From NCBI GenBank assembly GCA_015478575.1, contig JADMIN010000080.1, positions 1-8,580 on the forward strand: a DNA stretch of 8,580 bases. Direction: 5' to 3'. Shown here piece after piece: positions 1-4,873 of this stretch. This DNA is from Ktedonobacterales bacterium. Lineage in GTDB: Bacteria; Chloroflexota; Ktedonobacteria; Ktedonobacterales; JADMIN01. The notes under the pieces are model-generated. The model was given only the letters and a program-made list of their open reading frames with translations, was not told where the DNA came from and searched no databases. Position 1 is the stretch's first letter. Every line of letters begins with the position of its first letter. The translations under genes and the position numbers were made by a program.

Positions 1-749
1 CGCTCGTGTTCAGCGTGTTCATGTTCCGCGCTCGTGGCGGTGTCCTCATCAGCGAAGGCGACATCATACTGGACGCCCATCCGTCGGGCTAGGAAGCAGA
101 TGCGCTTGACGACGGTACCCAGCCCTTCCCCGATGGCCTCACCGGCATCGGCTGGCACAAGCCACTCGACGAGAGCGGCGTTGGTCAGTAGGGCCTCGAC
201 GGCGCGCTGGTTGTAGCGCGCGGCCAGCGCGCGGGGAGTGGGGGCGCTGGCCGTGACGCGCTGGAGGACTGCCTCGGCATCGGTATCTAGCGCGAGCAGC
301 AGATCGAGAATGAGCGGTGGAATGCCGAGGCCATCCGCGAACGTGGTGAGCGCGGCCTCGCGGCCCGAGGCGGCGAGGTAGCCGCCAGCGGTGGCGTTCA
401 CGTGGTCATAGAGGGCGAGACGGAGTTGGCTGGCGGAGGCGATGCCGTGGGCGGCGAGGTGCGTGGCGAGAGCGGCGCTCGCTGGTCCTGGCCAGGCGGG
501 CGACTGCCATTCATACACCTCGCTGAGGCACATTTCCAGGCAGCGCGCCAGCCGATAATCGCCGATCAGCTCCGCTGGGCGATCCAGCGGGAAATCGGCG
601 CGTAGGCGGCCCACCGATGCCTCGTAGAGCGCGATCAGCGAGGCCAACTCGTTGGCTAGCTGACCTGGACGGAGCAGGTATGGCTCGATGCGCGGCTCAC
701 CGCCGCGTCGGCGAATGGCCTTTTTCAGATCCGCGAGTGCGAAACGCAT
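1..749 (-). CDS. bax1: DUF790/Bax1-family XPB-associated nuclease, N-terminal part (cut by left edge)
   Basis: An open frame of 249 codons runs from ATG at 749 to the window edge with no stop, so the C-terminal part is missing here. The protein starts MRFALADLKKAIRRRGG and continues with a charged helical region (RIEPYLL, residues 20-26; LANELASLIALYEASVGRLR, about 31-50; then a CLEMCLSEVYEW helix near 75). This resembles the N-terminal region of the DUF790 family, which includes archaeal Bax1, a nuclease that binds XPB helicase. It lies directly downstream of an XPB-type helicase on the same strand, which strongly supports the call. The nuclease core expected further on cannot be checked. 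GGGAG lies 9 nt before the ATG and AAAGGA closer still, supporting this start. The last visible residues form an acidic, His-rich stretch (AEHEHAEHE), possibly a linker. Cytosolic; no signal peptide or membrane segment. The family call rests on weak sequence resemblance plus strong context. Confidence 0.78.
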   Translation of the reverse strand, partial: MRFALADLKKAIRRRGGEPRIEPYLLRPGQLANELASLIALYEASVGRLRADFPLDRPAELIGDYRLARCLEMCLSEVYEWQSPAWPGPASAALATHLAAHGIASASQLRLALYDHVNATAGGYLAASGREAALTTFADGLGIPPLILDLLLALDTDAEAVLQRVTASAPTPRALAARYNQRAVEALLTNAALVEWLVPADAGEAIGEGLGTVVKRICFLARRMGVQYDVAFADEDTATSAEHEHAEHE

Positions 750-768
750 GGGTCCTTTCTCCCGGCCT

Positions 769-784
769 TTCTCTCGCGAGAGAA
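769..784. repeat. Perfect 16-bp palindrome before bax1
   Basis: The sequence ttctctcgcgagagaa is its own reverse complement. With one bulged base the stem extends to 766-786 (ccttctctcg on the bax1 strand against cgagagaa-a-gg). It lies 20 bp upstream of the bax1 ATG, just before the ribosome binding site. Its core ctctcgcgagag recurs with one change at 808-819, so this is a local family of at least two copies. Confidence 0.7.
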
Positions 785-804
785 GGACGTGGATGTAGTG
801 GTAT

Positions 805-822
805 CCTCTCTCGCGGGAGAGG
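805..822. repeat. Second, imperfect copy of the palindrome
   Basis: cctctc at 805-810 and gagagg at 817-822 are inverted copies around tcgcgg. The core ctctcgcgggag differs from the first palindrome's core by a single a-to-g change and lies 37 bp away. Such GC-rich intergenic palindromes are typical of dispersed REP-like elements, but no other copy was seen in this window. Confidence 0.6.
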
Positions 823-840
823 CGCTTTCTTTGATCGGCG

Positions 841-927
841 TTGCCGTTTTTGCCGCGATTCGCATTGGTGTTCAGGGTGACGGCGGAAAGGCAATATGCC
901 GCTATTGCCGTTTTTGCCGCGATTCGC
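841..927. repeat. Pair of identical 23-bp direct repeats, second copy inside the xpb 3' end
   Basis: Positions 841-863 and 905-927 are identical over 23 bases (beginning ttgccgttttt, ending gcgattcgc), with start points 64 bp apart. The 905-927 copy lies inside the xpb reading frame and encodes its last eight residues (RESRQKRQ), immediately before the TAG at 904-902. The first copy is in the gap. This looks like a small duplicated or mobile repeat that has entered, or generated, the helicase tail. Confidence 0.8.
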
Positions 928-2401
928 GATTTTGGTCGCGCACTTGGTCGGGGGGCTGGTCGCGCTCGCGGCGGCGGTCGGCGACGCGCTCCTCGGTCGT
1001 TTCTTCGGTGACAAGCTCGTAGAGGACGGCGCGCGTGGCCTTGGGGCGCAGCACGCGGCCTAGGCGCTGCACATACTCACGGCGGGTGCTATTGCCGCTG
1101 ATAATAATCGCTACGCCGCAGTCGGGAATATCCACGCCCTCATTCAGCACGCGCCCGGTGACGAGCTTGGTGTAGTGCCCGGCGCGGAAGCGTTCGAGGA
1201 TCAGTCGGCGTTCCTCGGCGGGCGTCTTGTAGGTGATGGCGGGAATGCGGAAGCGGCGGCTCACGGCGTCAACCACGGCATTGTACTCACTGAAGACGAG
1301 CACGCGCTCCTCGCGATGGCAGGCGAAGAGGTCTTCGAGCCGCGTGAGCTTGGCGGGAGCGTTCAGGGCGAGGGAGCGCGCCTCGCGCCAAGCGAGCATA
1401 GCGGCGCGCGCTTCGGGGTCACGGGCGCTGGCCCAGAGGATCTTGCGCTGGAAGTCGGCAGGCGTGCGGATGACGAGGTGGCGCTTGCCGATATAGCCAC
1501 GATAGGCGGCGCGGGCGGCTTCGTAGCGCTCGCGCTCGTCTGGGGCGAGGGCGACACTGAGGCGATGCTCATCATAGGCGGCGAGGTAGCGTGCGGCGGA
1601 CAGATCCTCTGGCTCACGGCGATAGACCTCGGGGCCGATCAGTTGATCGAGCGCGAGATGCTCTTGGTCAGCGCGTTCTGGGGTGGCGGAGAGGCCCAGG
1701 CGCAATGGCGTGTGCGCGCCCTCGGCGATCTGGCGGTAGCTAGGGGCGGGAAGATGATGGCACTCATCAAAGATGAGCAGCCCGAAATGGCGTAACAGCT
1801 CGGTATGCAACTGGGCCGACTCGTAGGTGATGATGGTAATGGGGCGCACCTCGCGCGCGCCGCCGCCGTAGAGGCCGAGAGCGGCGGGGTCGTAGCTCAG
1901 CGCGCCCGCTAGCGCGGCGCGCCACTGCGCCAAGAGGTCAATCGTGGGGACGACGACTAGCGTCCACAGGCCCACCTCAGCGATCGCGAGCGCGCCCACG
2001 ATGGTCTTGCCGCTGCCCGTGGGGAGGACGACTACGCCACGGCAGCCCTCTGCCACCCAGGCGGTGAGCGCTTCCTCTTGGTAGGGGCGTGGTAGGAGGG
2101 CGACCTGTGGCGGCTCTGGGAGGGCAGGGCGCTCCTCGAAGGCGACGCGCGCCCGAAAGGCCCCGTGGGCCAGCAGCGCGGCCTGAATCGTGGCCAGGTC
2201 CATTGGACGGGCACGCAGCACCTTGGCGCGGGCGTCGCGGGCAAGCCGGGCACGCGCGCCGTCGGCTTCACGCGGGCCAAAGAGCGCGGCGTAGAGGGCC
2301 TCGTCGGGCAGCGCCCAGAGAGCGGCGGGGGGCACCAGGGCGATATCGCGCCCGCGCCACTCGATGACGAGGTGGTCGCTGATGTTCTGCCGCTCGCTCA
2401 T
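902..2401 (-). CDS. xpb: XPB/RAD25-family SF2 DNA helicase
   Basis: 499 residues. The ATG at 2401 was chosen because GGAGAG lies 6 nt upstream; the same frame runs 60 codons further up, but those codons look non-coding (Pro/Arg/Ala-rich). Domains in order: N-terminal region about 1-98; Q-like LPRPYQEEAL 103-112; Walker A PTGSGKT 127-133; motif Ia VVPTIDLLAQW about 150-160; motif II DECH 212-215; motif III SAT 238-240; a helical insert about 270-350 at the place of the XPB thumb; then the second RecA domain with VLVFSEY about 367-373, LNEGVDIP about 419-426 and motif VI QRLGRVLRP 445-453. In XPB enzymes an R-E-D motif follows motif III; here the aligned residues are R-A-D (243-245). The ATPase opens DNA for repair, and in archaea it works with Bax1, whose homologue follows on the same strand. 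The tail after about residue 465 is low-complexity and charged, ending in repeat-derived residues. A related SF2 helicase outside XPB proper is the alternative. Confidence 0.9.
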   Translation of the reverse strand: MSERQNISDHLVIEWRGRDIALVPPAALWALPDEALYAALFGPREADGARARLARDARAKVLRARPMDLATIQAALLAHGAFRARVAFEERPALPEPPQVALLPRPYQEEALTAWVAEGCRGVVVLPTGSGKTIVGALAIAEVGLWTLVVVPTIDLLAQWRAALAGALSYDPAALGLYGGGAREVRPITIITYESAQLHTELLRHFGLLIFDECHHLPAPSYRQIAEGAHTPLRLGLSATPERADQEHLALDQLIGPEVYRREPEDLSAARYLAAYDEHRLSVALAPDERERYEAARAAYRGYIGKRHLVIRTPADFQRKILWASARDPEARAAMLAWREARSLALNAPAKLTRLEDLFACHREERVLVFSEYNAVVDAVSRRFRIPAITYKTPAEERRLILERFRAGHYTKLVTGRVLNEGVDIPDCGVAIIISGNSTRREYVQRLGRVLRPKATRAVLYELVTEETTEERVADRRRERDQPPDQVRDQNRESRQKRQ

Positions 2402-2666
2402 CCGCCACTCTCCACCTGTCGCGCGCCCCGCGTTCCCGGCGCTGGGCATACTCATCCTATCGCATATTCTCTGGGGGCAGTGCGAAAGCGGCAGGTGGGC
2501 GGCTGGAGGAGGGGTACGCCGCGCCCTGAAGAGCGTGGGTAATCGCGCTGGGGCAGACTGGCGAGACGCCAACGCCGCCACACGGGGTATGACGCGCGCG
2601 TGCGCTGGCGTGGTGGCCTAGTTGGGCTACCACGCCAGGTGGGCCGACGGCAGGCAGGCGCCGGCC
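2402..2666. other. Gap between the beta-propeller gene and xpb
   Basis: These 265 bp contain a strong hairpin near the end of the upstream gene (2605-2638), a small stem tggcg-aga-cgcca (about 2559-2571) and the xpb ribosome binding site GGAGAG at 2408-2413. An unusually AT-rich patch at about 2455-2475 (minus strand agagaatatgcgatag) lies some 55-70 bp before the xpb start and could hold its promoter. No hexamer pair there is good enough to call. No protein-coding signal was found. Confidence 0.5.
2605..2638 (-). terminator. Strong hairpin after the beta-propeller gene, without T-tract
   Basis: ctggcgtggt at 2605-2614 and accacgccag at 2629-2638 are perfect 10-bp inverted copies around a 14-nt loop, within which gcc/ggc can pair further. 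The hairpin begins 28 bp past the stop of the upstream minus-strand gene. No run of T follows on the minus strand, so it is either a GC-rich U-less terminator or an mRNA 3'-end stabiliser. Confidence 0.5.
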
Positions 2667-4103
2667 CTATTGGGGGGGCAGCAGCGAGGGTCCCCACACC
2701 ACCGCCTCGTTGAGGCTTGGATCGAGGAGGAGGAGGCGCGTGCCATCGGGAGACCAGCGCATCAGGCTGGTCGCGAGGCCGGGCGCGGCGAGTGGCGTGG
2801 GTGGGATGAGCGTGGCAACGACTCTTCCGGTGGCGCAATCGTAGATTCTGACGGTGCGCAGGGCGATATCCGTTGATGGGGGAGAGGCGAAGAGCGTGGG
2901 TTGGGCGGCGAGATAGCGGCCGTCGGGGCGCCAGGCGATCTGAGCCACCTGCGAGTGGGTGTCGGTGAGGTCGAGGGCGGTCGCGTTCATGGCGTCGTAG
3001 ACGGCCTGGAGGCCGACATCGCGCACGGGCAGGAGTGGCGCTTGCGTCAGCCCCAACGCGCGGAGCGTTTGGGTGCTTGGCGGGGAATGGCGCTGTGGCT
3101 CGACACGCAGCGTGAAGTGGAGCGCGTCCCAGATGAGGGTGCCATCAGGTGACCAGGTGGCGATATCGGTCGTGAAGGTGTACGCACCCGGAATATAGGT
3201 GGTGGAGGCATCAGGCGGGGTGATGACGAGCGCGGCCTGGCCGGGCTGCCAGATGGTGAAGTTGGGGCCGCTGGGTGAGCCGATAGGGCCAAGTGATGGC
3301 GCGGGAGGCGCGCTCGTGGGCGTGAGGATCGTATCGAGCAGCAGGGCGCTATTGGCGCCCCAGGTGAAGCTGAGGGCGGGCGAGGGTGTGGGGAAGACGA
3401 GTGGTCCACCATCCACAAACCATTCGGTGGCGGCGGAGAGATCAGTGCCGAGCGCGCGCGTCAGCACCCGCGCGTTGAGGGTCGCGAGATCGGCCACCCA
3501 CAGGCCGGAGACGGCCCTGGTGGGAAGCTGGTCACTCAAGGCTACGAATGTGATGGCGAGGCGCTGGCCGTTGGGTGACCAGATCACATTGCTGTAGTTG
3601 ACGTAGCTAGTTGGGGTGATGCTGGCGTCGGCGGCGCGGGCGGAGGGGAGGATGGTAGCATCCAGCGAGACCTGACGGCGGAGCTTGCCCGTGGTCATGT
3701 CATAGAGATTGAGCAGGCCTTCAGAGCGGCACGCCTGAGCGTCGCGCGCATGCCCCACCACGGCGAGCAGCTTGCCATCGGGCGACCACGTGGCGTCCTG
3801 TGGGCAGCCGAGGTTTGTGAGGGCGAGCGTGATCTGGGCAGGCTGAGGCGATGGTGGGCCGGATGGATGCGAGGTGGGGAGAAAGCGGGAGGCGACGGCG
3901 GCGATCACCGCCACGCAGAGCACGGCAGCCAGCAGGAGGAGCCAGCGTGAACCGCGCCGCGCTTCCTCGTCAGGCGCCGCGCTGGGCGGTGGAGCGGCTC
4001 CTGTCGCGCCGCGCCGCGCATCGGACAGGCGTTGCAATGCCTCGCGGCGCTGGCGTCGCGCCTCCTCGTCGTTTCCCCCATCGGCGCCCTTCATGCCTGT
4101 CAT
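2667..4103 (-). CDS. Membrane-anchored WSPDG (PD40/WD40-like) beta-propeller protein
   Basis: 478 residues. The ATG at 4103 has GGAGG 6 nt upstream, so the much longer open frame reaching 4847 is not used. Residues 1-53 are charged and probably cytoplasmic (EEARRQRREALQRL near 13-26, then a Pro/Ala linker). Residues 54-72 (WLLLLAAVLCVAVIAAVAS) form one membrane segment with Arg on the inner side. The rest is probably external: blade signatures WSPDG 106-110, WSPNG 175-179, WSPDG 317-321, WRPDG 391-395 and WSPDG 450-454, with degenerate ones near W228 and W248. The spacing of about 60-74 residues, once doubled, suggests a six- or seven-bladed propeller of the TolB/PD40 type. C100, C125 and C423 lie in the outer part. 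There are no catalytic residues or kinase domain, so a scaffold or sensor role is only a guess. A run of seven C lies a few codons before the stop. Its own promoter region is upstream, and xpb follows after 265 bp. Confidence 0.85.
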   Translation of the reverse strand: MTGMKGADGGNDEEARRQRREALQRLSDARRGATGAAPPPSAAPDEEARRGSRWLLLLAAVLCVAVIAAVASRFLPTSHPSGPPSPQPAQITLALTNLGCPQDATWSPDGKLLAVVGHARDAQACRSEGLLNLYDMTTGKLRRQVSLDATILPSARAADASITPTSYVNYSNVIWSPNGQRLAITFVALSDQLPTRAVSGLWVADLATLNARVLTRALGTDLSAATEWFVDGGPLVFPTPSPALSFTWGANSALLLDTILTPTSAPPAPSLGPIGSPSGPNFTIWQPGQAALVITPPDASTTYIPGAYTFTTDIATWSPDGTLIWDALHFTLRVEPQRHSPPSTQTLRALGLTQAPLLPVRDVGLQAVYDAMNATALDLTDTHSQVAQIAWRPDGRYLAAQPTLFASPPSTDIALRTVRIYDCATGRVVATLIPPTPLAAPGLATSLMRWSPDGTRLLLLDPSLNEAVVWGPSLLPPQ

Positions 4104-4108
4104 GACGT

Positions 4109-4115
4109 ACCTCCC
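4109..4115 (-). promoter_or_regulatory. Ribosome binding site deciding the beta-propeller gene start
   Basis: The minus strand reads gggaggt here, with its GGAGG core 6 nt before the ATG at 4103. This is a near-ideal Shine-Dalgarno match and fixes the start within a much longer open frame. A second in-frame ATG at 4094 would have poorer spacing. Confidence 0.8.
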
Positions 4116-4132
4116 GACTTTACACGAGTCTT

Positions 4133-4156
4133 CACGCGAGGTTTGTCTCTCGCGTG
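4133..4156. promoter_or_regulatory. Inverted repeat, candidate operator or 5'-leader hairpin
   Basis: cacgcgag (4133-4140) and ctcgcgtg (4149-4156) are perfect 8-bp inverted copies with an 8-nt spacer gtttgtct. On the minus strand it lies immediately downstream of the -10-like TATACT, so it would cover the likely transcription start of the beta-propeller gene. A partial third half-site, cacgag, lies at 4123-4128. It could bind a dimeric repressor or fold in the mRNA leader. It ends about 30 nt before the start codon. Confidence 0.5.
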
Positions 4157-4157
4157 T

Positions 4158-4163
4158 AGTATA
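4158..4163 (-). promoter_or_regulatory. -10-like hexamer for the beta-propeller gene
   Basis: The minus strand reads TATACT, five of six matches to TATAAT, 54 nt before the ATG, in a locally AT-richer patch. No acceptable -35 hexamer is found at 15-19 bp spacing, so an activator-dependent or alternative-sigma promoter is possible if this site is real. Confidence 0.4.
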
Positions 4164-4377
4164 CATCAGGTGCTGACACGGTACTGAAAATGCTCCGCAC
4201 GCGCTGGCTGTGGGCGATGGGGGGACGAGTGGATTTGCCCGGCCCACGCTGCTCGGATATCCACGGGGCGGCGGTTCATGGTACGATAGGCGCGACCACA
4301 TGGCGGCGTACCAATGCGAGAGGTGTGCCCTGGGGCGTTTGCTGGGAGTCGCCCTTCGCGGGGGGGCGGTGCGCTTC

Positions 4378-4411
4378 GTCAGGGGCAACCATGCTCTGTC
4401 AGGGGCAACCA
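4378..4411 (+). repeat. Two identical 14-bp direct repeats upstream of the small acidic gene
   Basis: gtcaggggcaacca occurs at 4378-4391 and again at 4398-4411, exactly 20 bp apart, about two helical turns. They lie 51-84 bp before the start codon at 4462, the usual place for activator or repressor half-sites. Alternatively they may be a fragment of a dispersed intergenic repeat. Confidence 0.6.
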
Positions 4412-4419
4412 CGATCAGA

Positions 4420-4447
4420 TGGGCACTATTTGGGCACATGTGAGCAC
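4420..4447 (+). repeat. Three helically phased TGGGCAC-like heptamers
   Basis: tgggcac at 4420-4426, tgggcac at 4431-4437 and tgagcac at 4441-4447 are spaced 11 and 10 bp apart, so all lie on the same face of the helix. The array abuts the ribosome binding site aaaggag at 4448-4454. It could be an operator array or an RNA-binding site in the leader. Confidence 0.5.
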
Positions 4448-4461
4448 AAAGGAGCGGGCTA

Positions 4462-4833
4462 ATGGCGACACAGCAAGAACGCGAGGCATTCCTGCGGGGT
4501 TGGCGCGCGGCGATGGAGGAGGTGCTCGCCGTGCTGGGGGTCGAGGCGCGCGAATGGGCGGAAGAGGAGGCGGAGGCGGCGCAATCGGGGCAATACAAAC
4601 TCCCTGGCAGCTTCGCGCTGGAGGAGGTGCGTGGGTCCTTCAAGGGGCGGCACGAGCTGCTCGCCTGGATTACGCAGACGGGGCCGGCCGCCACGCGCGC
4701 GAACGATCCCGCGCTCAAGACGGCGCTGGACGCGCTGATCGAGGATCGCGCGACGGACGAGGATCGGGCGGTGCTGGGGCTGGCCCACCTGGGCCGCGGC
4801 GGTGGCGGCGGCCAAGATGGCGAAGAGGGGTAA
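4462..4833 (+). CDS. Small acidic helical protein of unknown function
   Basis: 123 residues, the only plus-strand gene here. I do not recognise the family. The ATG at 4462 has AAAGGAG 7 nt upstream. Codon use is like the neighbouring genes, with G/C-rich third positions. Residues about 5-45 form an acidic, amphipathic stretch (EREAFLRGWRAAMEEVLAVLG, then EWAEEEAEAA). Residues about 46-70 contain QYKLPGSFALEEVRGSFKGRHEL, and residues about 88-110 form another helix (LKTALDALIEDRATDEDRAVLGL). The tail is Gly-rich and ends GGGGGQDGEEG. There is no signal peptide, membrane segment or cysteine, so it is probably cytosolic. It is divergent from the beta-propeller gene across a repeat-bearing 358-bp gap and convergent with the antiporter. 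The mostly helical, charged make-up would fit a small adaptor or regulator, but no function can be assigned. Confidence 0.7.
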   Translation: MATQQEREAFLRGWRAAMEEVLAVLGVEAREWAEEEAEAAQSGQYKLPGSFALEEVRGSFKGRHELLAWITQTGPAATRANDPALKTALDALIEDRATDEDRAVLGLAHLGRGGGGGQDGEEG

Positions 4834-4834
4834 G

Positions 4835-4871
4835 GCGTGAGGGGCACGCGGCAACCGCGGCCCCGCCACGC
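4835..4871. terminator. Bidirectional hairpin between convergent genes
   Basis: gcgtg (4835-4839), ggggc (4841-4845) and cgcgg (4847-4851) pair with ccgcg (4855-4859), gcccc (4860-4864) and cacgc (4867-4871). Together they make a roughly 15-bp interrupted stem with a three-nt loop, caa. It fills almost the whole 40-bp gap between the plus-strand stop at 4833 and the minus-strand stop at 4874. Position and stability suggest it ends transcription from both sides, though neither strand has a T-tract. Confidence 0.65.
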
Positions 4872-4873
4872 TA

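Larger units (their letters stand above)
750..901. other. Repeat-rich gap between xpb and bax1
   Basis: These 152 bp hold no credible gene. They contain two related palindromes (769-784 and 805-822), one copy of a 23-bp direct repeat (841-863) whose partner overlaps the end of xpb, and a small inverted repeat ggcaat/attgcc (890-895 and 904-909) at the xpb stop. I see no clear promoter for bax1 and no T-tract terminator after xpb. Read-through from xpb into bax1 therefore remains likely. Confidence 0.6.
4104..4461. other. Divergent regulatory gap between beta-propeller gene and small acidic gene
   Basis: These 358 bp contain no convincing gene. On the minus-strand side are a ribosome binding site (4109-4115), an 8-bp inverted repeat (4133-4156) and a -10-like hexamer (4158-4163). 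On the plus-strand side are two 14-bp direct repeats 20 bp apart (4378-4411), three TGGGCAC-like heptamers at 10-11 bp spacing (4420-4447) and a ribosome binding site (4448-4454). A -10-like tacgat at 4282-4287 has no good -35 partner. The middle, about 4190-4370, shows no structure I can name. Confidence 0.6.

Noticed and set aside
841..927. CRISPR-like repeat-spacer pattern
   Set aside because: There are only two copies of a 23-bp unit, one of them inside a coding region, with no cas genes nearby and no further repeats.
697..1014. 105-codon minus-strand frame across the xpb-bax1 gap
   Set aside because: It overlaps both genes out of frame, and the gap part translates palindromic repeats (an LPRERIPLHP-type product), a usual artefact of REP-like elements.
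1175..1795. 206-codon plus-strand open frame
   Set aside because: It lies wholly antisense to the helicase motifs, and its product is a Gly/Ala/Glu-rich mirror of them. No ribosome binding site or family resemblance was seen.
2402..2581. 60-codon upstream extension of the helicase
   Set aside because: The segment is Pro/Arg/Ala-rich with no homology to helicase N-termini, and GGAGAG sits correctly before the ATG at 2401.
4300..4443. Short frame starting MAAYQCERCALG, a possible CxxC mini-protein
   Set aside because: Only one CxxC is present, it uses AGG/AGA codons rare in the neighbouring genes, there is no good ribosome binding site, and it crosses the direct repeats.
4190..4462. 90-codon plus-strand frame whose TAA overlaps the next ATG
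   Set aside because: The TAATG overlap looks like translational coupling, but there is no ribosome binding site at 4190, and the product is Trp/Cys/Gly-rich with non-coding character and spans the repeat arrays.
4104..4847. Upstream extension of the propeller gene to an ATG at 4847
   Set aside because: The extra residues are Ser/Pro/Arg/Ala-rich, run antisense through the small plus-strand gene, and are made unnecessary by the excellent ribosome binding site before 4103.
4459..4869. 136-codon minus-strand frame opposite the small gene
   Set aside because: Its Arg/Pro/Leu-rich content is typical of antisense frames in GC-rich DNA. The plus-strand frame has a better ribosome binding site and composition.
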